Source: UBA1189 sp964570685 (GTDB lineage Bacteria; Bacteroidota; Bacteroidia; Bacteroidales; Bacteroidaceae). From it: a DNA stretch of 40,050 nucleotides. The DNA is taken from positions 1 through 40,050 of the forward strand of contig CAZMZC010000029.1 in the NCBI GenBank assembly GCA_964570685.1, written 5' to 3'. Made by a program: the position numbers and the translations under genes. This document shows, piece by piece, positions 31,148 to 39,781 of this stretch. The notes beneath the pieces were generated by a model. The model did no database searches. It was not told the DNA's origin and saw nothing but the letters and a program-made list of their open reading frames with translations. Position 1 is the stretch's first letter, and the number at the start of each line of letters is the position of its first letter.

Positions 31148-32359
31148 ATGAAAAAGATTTTCCTCTCAGCCATCTTCGCCGCCTGCACACTGGGCGCCAT
31201 GGCACAGTACGATGCCGACACCGACAATGGTGTGGTATCATTGGCAGGCCGCGAAGGCTTTGCCATCGAGTCTACCGACGGCAACTTCGTGTTCCGCCCC
31301 TACCTGCTGGTGCAGACCTCGGGCAACTTCCGCTGGTACGACGATGAGGGCCTCGACAAGGCTTACAACCAGGACAACGTAGCCAACTCGGGCTTCGCCA
31401 TCCCTTACTCCGTGCTCGGCTTTACGGGTAAGGCTTTCGGGCGTGTCACCTTCAACCTCTGCATGAATGCTGCCGCCTCGGGCGGTGCTATGCTGCAGCA
31501 GGCATGGTTCGACGTGCAGATGCACAAGCGCATGGCACTGCGCGTGGGTAAGTTCAAGACACCCTTTGCGCACGCCTATCTCACCACCCTTGGCGAAACC
31601 CTGCTGCCTGCTCTCCCCACATCGCTCACGGCTGCCGTCATCCTGCCTCACTCGCTCAATGCCGTCACCCCTACTATCGGCACAGGCTTCGACCTTGGCG
31701 TGGAGCTGCACGGTATGCTGTCCGAGAAATTTGGCTATCAGGTAGGTTTGTGGAACGGCACAGGCGCATCGGTCAACGCAGCCACCAAGACCTTCAGCGA
31801 TGACTGGCACATCCCCGCGCTGCTCTATGCCGGACGCCTGACCTTCACCCCGAAGGGCGTGATGCCCGCTTCGCAGGGTAATCCCAACTTGCTGAAGGAG
31901 GATAAGTGGATGCTGGCTGCCTCTACCTCGATGAATGTGGAGAGCGAGAGCGAGAGCACCAACGACTTCCGTGCCGGCGTAGAGTTTGCTATGCTCAAGC
32001 GCCGCCTCTACCTCGCTGCCGAAGCCTACTACATGCACGTAGGGTTTACCGAGCGACAGAAGATTGACGAGACCTACAGCTTCCTCGGCGGTTACGTGCA
32101 GGCAGGCTACTTCGTGGCACCGCGTGTGCAGGCTGCCCTGCGCTACGACTTCTACAACCGCAACGGAGTAGATACCGACGGTATGCTCAATATGCCAGCC
32201 GTGGGTGTCAACTACTTCTTCAAGGGCTGTAACCTCAAGCTGCAGGCGATGTACCAGTATATCGGGCGCACCGGCCACGAGACCCAGCTCGACCGCGACA
32301 ACGACAACCTCGGCTTGGCTACACACACGGGAATCGTGCAGTTGCAATACTCTTTCTAA
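31148..32359 (+). CDS. Second outer-membrane porin (O/P-like)
   Basis: Protein of 403 residues with signal peptide MKKIFLSAIFAACTLGAMAQ and a terminal beta-strand THTGIVQLQYSF ending in Phe, as expected for BAM-dependent barrels. Porin O/P-like blocks include FVFRPYLLVQTSGNFRWYDD, LRVGKFKTPFAHAYLTTLGE and QAALRYDFYNRNG. It differs in sequence from the first porin, so the operon has two distinct barrels rather than a recent duplication. It lies 42 bp after the 22-bp array and 43 bp before the cytochrome lipoprotein gene. Substrate unknown. Confidence 0.85.
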   Translation: MKKIFLSAIFAACTLGAMAQYDADTDNGVVSLAGREGFAIESTDGNFVFRPYLLVQTSGNFRWYDDEGLDKAYNQDNVANSGFAIPYSVLGFTGKAFGRVTFNLCMNAAASGGAMLQQAWFDVQMHKRMALRVGKFKTPFAHAYLTTLGETLLPALPTSLTAAVILPHSLNAVTPTIGTGFDLGVELHGMLSEKFGYQVGLWNGTGASVNAATKTFSDDWHIPALLYAGRLTFTPKGVMPASQGNPNLLKEDKWMLAASTSMNVESESESTNDFRAGVEFAMLKRRLYLAAEAYYMHVGFTERQKIDETYSFLGGYVQAGYFVAPRVQAALRYDFYNRNGVDTDGMLNMPAVGVNYFFKGCNLKLQAMYQYIGRTGHETQLDRDNDNLGLATHTGIVQLQYSF

Positions 32360-32402
32360 ACGGTAGCCAGAAAATATAAATCTGAAATACTCACACCATT
32401 TT

Positions 32403-33104
32403 ATGAAGAAAACATCTCATATCTCTATAGTTTTGCTTATCTTTGCACTGCTTTCGTGCGATGACGGGCGCATCTACGACACCGAAGTCGTCCTCCCCGA
32501 AGAGGGGCGTGTGGTAAAGCTCACGGGCGAGGTCACCGGCAACAACAATTGGACCGACAAATACTCGGTGGTGCTGGCGGGATTTGACGATGAGAGCGAG
32601 TATGCCATCATCACCAAGACCGTCCCCCTGACGGGAAAGACCGAGGTGGTGCTCTCGGGCATCGGCGATGAGGTGACACGGATGGAGCTGTGCGTCATCA
32701 ACCGTCTGCGCAAGCGCATCGTCACCTTGCAGGCTTTCGAGTGTCCGGCTACGACCGATACCATACGTCTCGAAGCTGCACCGGTTGATGCGGGCATGTA
32801 TGCCACCATTCAGGACCGCCTGTTCAACACCACCTGTGCGGCCTGTCACGGATACGGCGAGCGTGCTGCTGCGGGGCTCTTCCTCACCGAGGGGCGCAGT
32901 CATGCGGCACTCGTGGGGCAGCCGTCGGTAAAGATGCCGGGTATGCTCCTCGTGGCCGAAGGCAATGCCGAGGAGAGCGTGCTGTATCAGACGCTGGCTT
33001 CGGAGGTGAGCACCGGCTGGGGATACGACCACACCAAAGAGGTGTTGTCGCCAGCGTGGCTCGAACTGCTCAAGGACTGGATTGATGCAGGAGCGAATGA
33101 ATGA
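32403..33104 (+). CDS. c-type cytochrome lipoprotein
   Basis: Protein of 233 residues. The signal peptide MKKTSHISIVLLIFALLSC ends in a lipobox Cys. Residues about 30-135 form a beta-rich domain of no recognised family (KLTGEVTGNNNWTDKYSVVL). A single haem site CAACH (145-149) begins a short cytochrome-like domain, with distal Met candidates in VKMPGMLL and a C-terminal helix PAWLELLKDWIDAG, like planctomycete-type cytochrome c domains. It is likely an electron carrier working with the di-haem oxidoreductase. It is co-directional, 25 bp before the Rid-like gene. Confidence 0.85.
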   Translation: MKKTSHISIVLLIFALLSCDDGRIYDTEVVLPEEGRVVKLTGEVTGNNNWTDKYSVVLAGFDDESEYAIITKTVPLTGKTEVVLSGIGDEVTRMELCVINRLRKRIVTLQAFECPATTDTIRLEAAPVDAGMYATIQDRLFNTTCAACHGYGERAAAGLFLTEGRSHAALVGQPSVKMPGMLLVAEGNAEESVLYQTLASEVSTGWGYDHTKEVLSPAWLELLKDWIDAGANE

Positions 33105-33129
33105 GAAAACAAACGAAAAAGAATAGACT

Positions 33130-34257
33130 ATGCAAGAACAGACATCGATTGATATATTTAGATTTGAGGTAGAGCAGGGCGTGGCAGAATATCACGCGAT
33201 GTTGCGCATCACCAACCCCCGACTCACCTTTGCCGAGCAGGCCGAGGCGCTGCTGGCAGCCTATGAGCGGCTCGTCACCGAGGAGCTGCCCGGTGCGGTA
33301 GCCGTAATGAAGCGTTTCTTCCTGAGCGATGCGGCCAATCAGGCCGACCATCTGCAGGCACTGCTTCTCGAAAACTCCCATTGTGCACTCTCTATCGTGG
33401 AGCAGCCCCCGCTCGACGGCACCAAGATAGCCCTTTGGGTATACCTCCAGCAGGGCGTGCAGACTCGTATGCTCCCACACGGCGACTACGAGGTGAGCCA
33501 CGGTGCCTACCGCCACATTTGGAGCGGCACCAACAGCAACAAGGCTTCCAAGTCGGAGTACCAGATGCGCCTGCTCTTCAACGACTACATCATGCGCCTC
33601 GCAGAGCAGGGATGCCGCTTGGCCGACCACTGCATCCGCACGTGGATATTCGTGCAGAACGTGGATGTCAACTATGCCGGCGTGGTGAAGGCTCGCAACG
33701 AGGTGTTCCTCACGCAGGGACTCACATCGGATACCCACTTCATCGCCAGTACAGGCATTGCGGGTCGCCATGCCGACCCCGAGGTGCTGGTGCAGATGGA
33801 TGCGTATGCCGTCGACGGCATACAGCCCGAGCAGATACACCACCTGTATGCACCCACACACCTGAACCCCACGTATGAGTATGGCGTGAGCTTCGAACGC
33901 GGCACGTATGTAGACTATGGCGACCGCCGTCAGGTGTTCATCTCGGGCACGGCAAGCATCAACAACCGTGGCGAGGTGGTGCACCCGGGCGATATACGCA
34001 AACAGACACTGCGCATGTGGGAGAATGTAGAGACGCTGCTTGCCGAGGCTGAGTGCGGATACGAGCACGTAGGCCACATGATTGTATATCTGCGCGACGT
34101 GGCCGACTACACCGTGGTGCGTGAGATGTACGACGAGCGTTTCCCCTCTACTCCCAAAGTGTTCCTGCTGGCTCCCGTGTGCCGTCCCGGATGGCTCATC
34201 GAGATGGAGTGTATGGCCGTGAAAGCCATTACCGACAACCAATACCCTAACTATTGA
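33130..34257 (+). CDS. Rid-family (YjgF/RidA-like) protein with N-terminal extension
   Basis: Protein of 375 residues without a signal peptide, so cytoplasmic. The C-terminal third resembles RidA/YjgF (RRQVFISGTASINNRGEVVH, TLRMWENVETLLAEAECGYE, MIVYLRDVADYTVV, PSTPKVFLLAPVCRPGWLIE). The N-terminal two-thirds form a second domain; the overall layout recalls chorismatase/FkbO-like proteins, which combine two YjgF-like folds. Substrate unknown. It lies between envelope genes and its stop overlaps the start of the cytochrome-biogenesis gene (TGATG), so it is translationally coupled to it. Why a Rid-type enzyme belongs to a haem-protein operon is unclear. Confidence 0.75.
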   Translation: MQEQTSIDIFRFEVEQGVAEYHAMLRITNPRLTFAEQAEALLAAYERLVTEELPGAVAVMKRFFLSDAANQADHLQALLLENSHCALSIVEQPPLDGTKIALWVYLQQGVQTRMLPHGDYEVSHGAYRHIWSGTNSNKASKSEYQMRLLFNDYIMRLAEQGCRLADHCIRTWIFVQNVDVNYAGVVKARNEVFLTQGLTSDTHFIASTGIAGRHADPEVLVQMDAYAVDGIQPEQIHHLYAPTHLNPTYEYGVSFERGTYVDYGDRRQVFISGTASINNRGEVVHPGDIRKQTLRMWENVETLLAEAECGYEHVGHMIVYLRDVADYTVVREMYDERFPSTPKVFLLAPVCRPGWLIEMECMAVKAITDNQYPNY

Positions 34258-36299
34258 TGAAAAAACTGATCCTTTTATTGTATGTGGCGATAGTGATTGT
34301 ATTGGCCGCCACCACCTTCGTGGAGTACGCGATGGGGACGGCTTGGGTGGGCGAGCACGTCTACTACACCCCGGCGTTCTGCCTGCTATGGGGCACCTTG
34401 GCGGTGCTCACGCTCTACGTGCTCTTCAAGCGGAAGATGTGGCGACATGTGGCCTCGTTCGGCCTGCATCTCTCGTTCATCGTGATGCTGGCAGGGGCAC
34501 TCATCACTTTCATCACCAGCAAGAAAGGATACATACATCTACGTATGGATAGCCCCACGGCGCAGTTCGTGGACCAAGATACACGCCTTGTGCGCGACCT
34601 CCCCTTCACGCTCGTGCTCGACACCTTCTACGTGGAGCACTACCCTGGCACCGAGGCTCCGGCCGACTATGTGAGCGTGGTACGCGTGAGCGGCGAGGAG
34701 GCGCTACACGAAATCTCTATGAACAACGTGTTCGACCATCAGGGCTACCGCCTGTACCAATCGTCCTTCGATGAGGATGAGCGAGGCAGCTGGCTCAGCG
34801 TCAACTACGACCCGTGGGGGACGGCAGTCACCTACATCGGTTACCTGCTGATGGCAGTGTCGATGGTGCTCGTGCCCCTGAGCCGCCGAGGCAAGTTCCG
34901 CCAACTGCTACGTCACCCCCTGCTCCGCCGAGGAGGCACACTGGCTGTGGCGATAGTGACGGCGCTCACCTCCGTGGGGCAGACCTCCACGTCACGCCTC
35001 CCCATCATCTCCCTTGAGGAGGCCGACAGCTTGGCTCGCACGCAGGTCATCTACCACGACCGCGTGGTGCCCTACAACACCTTGGCACGCGACTTTGTGA
35101 AGAAGCTCTCGGGCGAGACCTCCATCGACGGACTCACTCCCGAGCAGATAGTGGGCTCGTGGATGCGCTACCCCGAAGCATGGCAATATGTGCCCATCAT
35201 CAAAATCAAGAGCGACGAGCTGCGCCACCGACTCGGGCTAGGCACAGAGAAGCACGTGCGCCTCATCGACCTTGTCAACAACGGCCACTACCGCCTGCGC
35301 GAGCTGTGGCACCCCGACAAGCAGCCATCGGGCAAGCGCACCAACCTGGAGAAAGCCATCCTTGAGACAGATGAGAAGGTGGCTCTCGTATGGATGCTGC
35401 AGCAGGGCACGCTCATACGCCCCTTGCCTACGGACGGCAGCGTGGAGCCGCTCTCTGAGGCCAAGATGAAGGCCGAACTGCTCTACAACCGCATCCCCTT
35501 CAGCAAGATACTCTTCATGGCCAACCTCACCCTCGGCTTCCTCACCTTCGGACTGCTGCTGATGCGCAGCCTCGGCAGGCAGCGACGCACCCGGGAGAGC
35601 CGCGCATGGCGCTGGGTGAGCCGCGCCGAGAGCGGTGCGCTGCTGGCAGCACTGCTCTTCCACCTCACGGGCTACCTGCTGCGCTGGTACATCGGAGGTC
35701 GCATCCCCCTGAGCAATGGCTACGAGACGATGCAGTTCATGGCGCTGAGCGTGCTGGTTATTGCCTTCGTGCTACGCCGTCGCTTCTCCTTCGTGATACC
35801 CTTCGGCTTCCTCCTCTCGGGGTTCACACTGCTGGTGTCGTACCTCGGGCAGATGAATCCGCAGATTACTCCGCTGATGCCCGTGCTGGCATCGCCATGG
35901 CTCAGCACCCACGTGTCGTTTATCATGATATCCTATTCGCTGCTTGCCTTCATGTGCTTCAACGGCGTGTTGGGACTCTGCCTGCCGCGCGAGAGCGAGC
36001 GTCTGATGCTCTTCAGCCGCCTGCTGCTCTATCCCGCCACCTTCTTCCTCGGCATCGGCATCTTCATCGGTGCCGTGTGGGCCAACGTGTCGTGGGGACG
36101 CTACTGGGCGTGGGACCCCAAGGAGGTGTGGGCGCTCATCACCTTCATGGTCTACGACCTTGCCTTCCACGCCGACAGCCTCGGCTGGCTACGCCGTCCG
36201 CGAGGTTACCACCTCTACATGGTCCTCGCCTTCCTCACCGTACTGATGACCTACTTCGGCGTCAACTACCTGCTGGGTGGTATGCACAGCTATGCGTGA
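34257..36299 (+). CDS. Cytochrome c biogenesis protein, ResB-CcsA fusion (System II)
   Basis: Integral inner-membrane protein of 680 residues that carries haem across the membrane and attaches it to CxxCH apocytochromes. The N-terminal half is ResB-like: helices at about 1-25, 40-60 and 75-90, then periplasmic loop segments. The C-terminal half (about 415-680) is CcsA-like with at least six helices, conserved His in LSTHVSFIM, and the haem-handling WWD motif WGRYWAWDPKEVWALI near 613-628. The ATG at 34257 overlaps the TGA of the Rid-like gene. An in-frame TTG at 34254 is rejected. As last gene of the operon it can mature the two haem proteins encoded upstream. Confidence 0.92.
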   Translation: MKKLILLLYVAIVIVLAATTFVEYAMGTAWVGEHVYYTPAFCLLWGTLAVLTLYVLFKRKMWRHVASFGLHLSFIVMLAGALITFITSKKGYIHLRMDSPTAQFVDQDTRLVRDLPFTLVLDTFYVEHYPGTEAPADYVSVVRVSGEEALHEISMNNVFDHQGYRLYQSSFDEDERGSWLSVNYDPWGTAVTYIGYLLMAVSMVLVPLSRRGKFRQLLRHPLLRRGGTLAVAIVTALTSVGQTSTSRLPIISLEEADSLARTQVIYHDRVVPYNTLARDFVKKLSGETSIDGLTPEQIVGSWMRYPEAWQYVPIIKIKSDELRHRLGLGTEKHVRLIDLVNNGHYRLRELWHPDKQPSGKRTNLEKAILETDEKVALVWMLQQGTLIRPLPTDGSVEPLSEAKMKAELLYNRIPFSKILFMANLTLGFLTFGLLLMRSLGRQRRTRESRAWRWVSRAESGALLAALLFHLTGYLLRWYIGGRIPLSNGYETMQFMALSVLVIAFVLRRRFSFVIPFGFLLSGFTLLVSYLGQMNPQITPLMPVLASPWLSTHVSFIMISYSLLAFMCFNGVLGLCLPRESERLMLFSRLLLYPATFFLGIGIFIGAVWANVSWGRYWAWDPKEVWALITFMVYDLAFHADSLGWLRRPRGYHLYMVLAFLTVLMTYFGVNYLLGGMHSYA

Positions 36300-36317
36300 G
36301 GTGCGGCACTTGCCCAT

Positions 36318-36383
36318 CAGAGCCGTCCGTTAGGATTGCCAGAGCCGTTTGGCAAAATTATCAGAGCCTTTCGACAGAAATTC
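36318..36383. repeat. Three degenerate 22-bp units after the cytochrome operon
   Basis: CAGAGCC starts at 36318, 36340 and 36362, an exact 22-bp period. Units 1 and 2 share CAGAGCCGT; unit 3 reads CAGAGCCTT. The rest of each unit has diverged. Same period as the array at 31018-31105. Confidence 0.6.
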
Positions 36384-36428
36384 ACTTTTAATTCCCTAAA
36401 AGGTTTTCGTTATCGTTAGCGTTATCGT

Positions 36429-36450
36429 ACAGCCAAAGGCTGTCCTTTCG
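36429..36450 (+). terminator. Probable terminator of the cytochrome operon
   Basis: ACAGCC-AAA-GGCTGT (36429-36443) followed by CCTTTCG. The hairpin and its TTTTCGTTATCG-type upstream sequence recur at 39775-39826. Confidence 0.5.
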
Positions 36451-36555
36451 CTAACCATTAATTGTCAACCATCAAATGTGCAAATCGCTTGTTTGGATAA
36501 AATATTCTGTTGTTTTTAGTGATTTAATCCGAACTTTTCCGAGTGTTTCCTTTTT

Positions 36556-36598
36556 TTTAGGAAAGAAATGCGTATATTTGTCCTAAATTTTAGGAAAG
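36556..36598 (+). promoter_or_regulatory. Promoter/operator of the AAA ATPase gene
   Basis: TATATTTG (36573-36580) fits the -7 consensus. It is bracketed by two copies of TTTTAGGAAAG, ending near 36565 and 36598, and is followed at once by the palindrome TCCTAAA-T-TTTAGGA (36581-36595), which would cover the start of transcription. No -33 match was seen. The gene starts at 36608. Confidence 0.6.
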
Positions 36599-36607
36599 CA
36601 TAGCAGT

Positions 36608-37909
36608 ATGATACGTGACGTAATCAAATCGCTTATCGCGATAAGGCAACAAGAAATACCGTTTGATGTAATAGAACGGGATGTAAAACTTCCGATAAAT
36701 AGAAAAAAAATCATCACGGTGCCAGGAGTGCGTCGGTGCGGAAAATCCACGATGATGGAGATCGCCATCAATGATTTGGTGAGCCAAGGCATACCGCGAG
36801 AGCATATTCTGTGGATTGGGTTTGATGATGAACGCCTCAGAAACCGAAGTTCTGATGATTTGGATGAGGTGATAATGGCCTACATGGAGATGTATCCAAA
36901 TATCCCCATTAAAGAGGTACACATGTTCTTCGATGAAATACAGCTTATCAAAGGATGGGAGTTTTTTGTGCTGAGAGTGTATAAGAGTTATTGCAAGAAC
37001 ATCTACGTGTGTGGAAGTAATGCAACGATGCTATCAACGGAACTGAATACCGCTCTTCGTGGTTATCCACTTGAGTATGAAACATACCCCTTGTCGTTTC
37101 GTGAATATTGCCGTTTCAAGGGTATTACAACATCAAGCTATTTAGAGCAAGATAGAGCAAGGTTACGAATGGCCTTTGACACTTATAATGCGGAAAGTGC
37201 ATTCCCCGAAGTTGTGCTCACGAGTTCGCAGACCGAGCGGCTGAAACTGCTTCATGGATATTTCGACACCATGCTGCTCAAAGATTTGGCAGAGCACTAT
37301 AAGATAGCCAATACGGAAGTGGTGCGATATTTTGTCAAACGCATAATGGCCAATCTGACCAAGCCTACCTCCATCAATGCAATATATAAGGATATCAAGT
37401 CGCAGGGGTTAAAGGTGGGCAAGGATGACCTATATATGTGGGCAAACTATATATGTGATATATTTATGTTTGTGCGTATACCAAAGTACGAACGCTCGCT
37501 GAAAAAAGAGCAAAAATCTCTCGATAAATATTATTGTATCGATAATGGAATGCGGGCAGCAGTACTGCTTCCTCAAAGCAGTGATGATGGGAAACGTCTT
37601 GAGAACACCGTGTTCTTACAGTTGAACAGAGCCAAACAACCATCAGATAAAATATCTTATTTCCAAGGCGAGTGCGAATGTGACTTTGTCGTAGGGCGAG
37701 GTGATAATGTCATCGAACTCATCCAAGTCACATGGGATATGACCGACGATGCTACTCGCGAACGGGAAATCAAAGGACTCATTGAAGCTTCCGCCTTTAC
37801 AGGGTGTGACAAACTTGCCATCATCACACGTAGCGAAGAGGGAATACTCGAAATAGGCAACCACCGAATAAGTATTGTTCCCGCCTGGAAATGGCTGTTA
37901 CAAGAATAG
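36608..37909 (+). CDS. AAA-type ATPase with C-terminal DUF4143-like nuclease-fold domain
   Basis: Protein of 433 residues. Walker A is VPGVRRCGKSTMM (about 37-49) and Walker B is VHMFFDEIQLIKGWE (about 105-119), followed by the sensor region VCGSNATMLSTELNTALRGY and YPLSFREYCRFKG. The C-terminal half resembles DUF4143, with a PD-(D/E)XK-like core (ECDFVVGRGDNVIELIQVTW near 358-377), in which the usual ExK reads QVT, so nuclease activity is doubtful. Such ATPases are common as isolated single genes in Bacteroidales accessory regions; their role is unknown. Its own promoter/operator and terminator make it a one-gene unit. Confidence 0.85.
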   Translation: MIRDVIKSLIAIRQQEIPFDVIERDVKLPINRKKIITVPGVRRCGKSTMMEIAINDLVSQGIPREHILWIGFDDERLRNRSSDDLDEVIMAYMEMYPNIPIKEVHMFFDEIQLIKGWEFFVLRVYKSYCKNIYVCGSNATMLSTELNTALRGYPLEYETYPLSFREYCRFKGITTSSYLEQDRARLRMAFDTYNAESAFPEVVLTSSQTERLKLLHGYFDTMLLKDLAEHYKIANTEVVRYFVKRIMANLTKPTSINAIYKDIKSQGLKVGKDDLYMWANYICDIFMFVRIPKYERSLKKEQKSLDKYYCIDNGMRAAVLLPQSSDDGKRLENTVFLQLNRAKQPSDKISYFQGECECDFVVGRGDNVIELIQVTWDMTDDATREREIKGLIEASAFTGCDKLAIITRSEEGILEIGNHRISIVPAWKWLLQE

Positions 37910-37921
37910 GCTATATGCAAC

Positions 37922-37990
37922 CTCCCGACTCTCTGAGTTCGGGAGCATTCGTTTACACACTAAACCGCAGCTCCGCTGCCCCTGTTTTCG
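37922..37990 (+). terminator. Terminator/repeat R1 after the AAA ATPase gene
   Basis: CTCCCGA (37922-37928) pairs with TCGGGAG (37939-37945), extended by CTC/GAG, then TTCGTTT; a second hairpin GCAGC-TCC-GCTGC and CCTGTTTTCG follow. Nearly the same double-hairpin arrangement is repeated after hipA at 39693-39781. Confidence 0.75.
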
Positions 37991-38009
37991 TACATTTTTA
38001 GCCTTGCAC

Positions 38010-38075
38010 ATATTGTTATATGGATATTTATCCCTATATTTGCAGCGAAATATCAATATATTGACATATGGACAT
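38010..38075 (+). promoter_or_regulatory. hipBA promoter and operators
   Basis: TTG (38013-38015) and TATATTTG (38035-38042) form a promoter with 19-bp spacing. An 18-bp direct repeat ATATTGnnATATGGAnAT occurs at 38010-38027 (over the -33 box) and 38058-38075 (over the start codon). The palindrome TCAATATATTGA (38053-38064) overlaps the second copy. These are likely HipB operators for autorepression. Confidence 0.65.
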
Positions 38076-38394
38076 GCAGATGGTTACAACAAACCAAGAT
38101 ATAATATCACTCCTCAGCAGGCGGCTGAAGGAATATCGTCTTGCAGCGCGAATCAGTCAAAAAGAGATGGCAGAGCGTTCAGGTGTGAGTCTGACCACCA
38201 TTTGTCACTTAGAGCAGGGGGTAAACAGAAATATTACCCTGAACAACTTCATTTCGCTCCTCCGTGTCGTCGGCATGGAGCAGCGTCTCGAAGACCTCTT
38301 ACCCGAACTTCCCATGCCCCCGATGGCATTGAAGCAGATAAACAAACTCATCCCCAAAAGAGTAAGGAGAAACAGCGATGATACAGAATCTTGA
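38068..38394 (+). CDS. hipB: HipB-like antitoxin, XRE-family HTH
   Basis: Protein of 108 residues. An XRE helix-turn-helix occupies about residues 15-72: LSRRLKEYRLAARISQKEMA, ERSGVSLTTICHLEQG and NITLNNFISLLRVVG. The C-terminal tail is rich in Pro, Lys and Arg. In HipBA systems the antitoxin binds operators at its own promoter and holds the kinase inactive. Its end overlaps hipA by 17 bp. Start candidates are the ATGs at 38068 and 38074; both lie in the second operator copy. Confidence 0.9.
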   Translation: MDMQMVTTNQDIISLLSRRLKEYRLAARISQKEMAERSGVSLTTICHLEQGVNRNITLNNFISLLRVVGMEQRLEDLLPELPMPPMALKQINKLIPKRVRRNSDDTES

Positions 38395-39655
38395 CGTGTT
38401 TTTGTGGAGCCGCAAGGTAGGCACGCTCGTGACATATAAGGAACGCTATGCAGAGAAGATTTGCTTCTATTATGACCGCGATTTTCTAAACGCAGGATAC
38501 GACATAGCGCCACTGCGAGCCTCCATCAATAGTTCCTCCGTAAGGAACGGTTTGCCAGTGTATGCCGATAGCGACAAACTGTTTGGTGGCCTACCCTCCT
38601 TCATAGCCGATTCGCTACCCGACCATTGGGGTAATCGGGTGTTCAATGAGTGGGCCAAGGCGCAGGGTATCAGCACACGGAGTCTGTCGGCCCTCGACCG
38701 CTTGGCATATATAGGCCGTAGAGGTATGGGTGCCTTGGAATTCCTTCCCCCTGCAGCAGAGGATCTGGAGCAACCGTTCAAGGTCGAGATAGCAGAACTC
38801 TACAGGCTGGCCCAATCTGCACTGACCGAGGCCAAGAACTTTAAGACCGAGCTGCACCCCGATTTGATGATAGAAAGCCTTTTCAAGGTGGGCACATCAG
38901 CTGGAGGTCGAAGGCCAAAAGCTATCATCAACATCAACTTGGCTACCAACGAATGTTACTCCGGACAGGTGAATACCCCGATGTCAGGTTTCGTGCCAAT
39001 GATTATCAAGTTTGACGAGCATTCAAGCGTGCCCACCACACGCATTGAATACAGCTATTATCTGATGGCCAAGGAAGCAGGTTTGCAGATGATGCCTTCT
39101 TATCTCGTTGAGGGCGAAGAGGCAGCCCACTTTATGACCGAACGCTTTGATCGCCAAGGCGGCAAAAAGCTGCACATACAGACTCTGGCCGCCATGAAGC
39201 CTACGGCAAACAGCTACGAAGAACTGTTTGATGTGGCCTGCCGTCTTGGAGTGCTCCCCGCAGAGCTGAAACAGCTGTTCCTGTCGTTGACAATGAATAT
39301 GCTGGGCGGCAATGTGGATGACCACAACAAGAACTTCAGTTTCATGATGGCCGATGATGGAGTTTGGCACATAGCTCCAGCGTACGACTACACCTTTGCC
39401 GTAGACCTGTCAGCACCAGGCTATATGAACCGCCACAGCATGACCATCAACAACAAGAATGCCGATATAGAACGTGGCGACCTACTCGAATTGGCCAAGC
39501 ACTACAACATCAAAGGGGCCGATGCGCTTGTTGACAAATGCCTCGATGCTGTAAGTAAATTTGAGCACTTTGCAGCCAAGGCGGGCATCAACAGCCAATG
39601 GATCCAACAGATAAAAGAAGAAATCAGCTATAGAGTAACTACACTAAACAAATAA
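38378..39655 (+). CDS. hipA: HipA-like serine/threonine kinase toxin
   Basis: Full-length HipA of 425 residues. The N-terminal subdomain (DVFLWSRKVGTLVTYKERYA; SINSSSVRNGLPVYADSDKL; LPSFIADSLPDHWGNRVFNE) is followed by the P-loop-like GTSAGGRRPKA (about 172-182) and the kinase core GGNVDDHNKNFSF (about 309-321) with the catalytic Asp, then the metal-binding APAYDYTF near 333. In E. coli HipA phosphorylates glutamyl-tRNA synthetase and induces dormancy; the target here is unknown. All key residues are present, so it is probably active. It is translationally coupled to hipB by the 17-bp overlap. Confidence 0.92.
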   Translation: MIQNLDVFLWSRKVGTLVTYKERYAEKICFYYDRDFLNAGYDIAPLRASINSSSVRNGLPVYADSDKLFGGLPSFIADSLPDHWGNRVFNEWAKAQGISTRSLSALDRLAYIGRRGMGALEFLPPAAEDLEQPFKVEIAELYRLAQSALTEAKNFKTELHPDLMIESLFKVGTSAGGRRPKAIININLATNECYSGQVNTPMSGFVPMIIKFDEHSSVPTTRIEYSYYLMAKEAGLQMMPSYLVEGEEAAHFMTERFDRQGGKKLHIQTLAAMKPTANSYEELFDVACRLGVLPAELKQLFLSLTMNMLGGNVDDHNKNFSFMMADDGVWHIAPAYDYTFAVDLSAPGYMNRHSMTINNKNADIERGDLLELAKHYNIKGADALVDKCLDAVSKFEHFAAKAGINSQWIQQIKEEISYRVTTLNK

Positions 39656-39692
39656 AATCATCTGCACCAAACTATTCTTCATTACACAATAT

Positions 39693-39781
39693 GCTCCCGA
39701 CTCTCCGAGTTCGGGAGCACTTGTTTACCACCAAACCATAAACTCTAAACACTAAACTGCAGCTCTGCTGCCCTGTTTTCG
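39693..39781 (+). terminator. Terminator/repeat R2 after hipA
   Basis: GCTCCCGA (39693-39700) pairs with TCGGGAGC (39711-39718), extended by CTC/GAG, then ACTTGTTT; GCAGC-TCT-GCTGC and CCTGTTTTCG follow at 39759-39781. It repeats R1 with an extra segment of about 18 bp in the middle. Confidence 0.75.
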
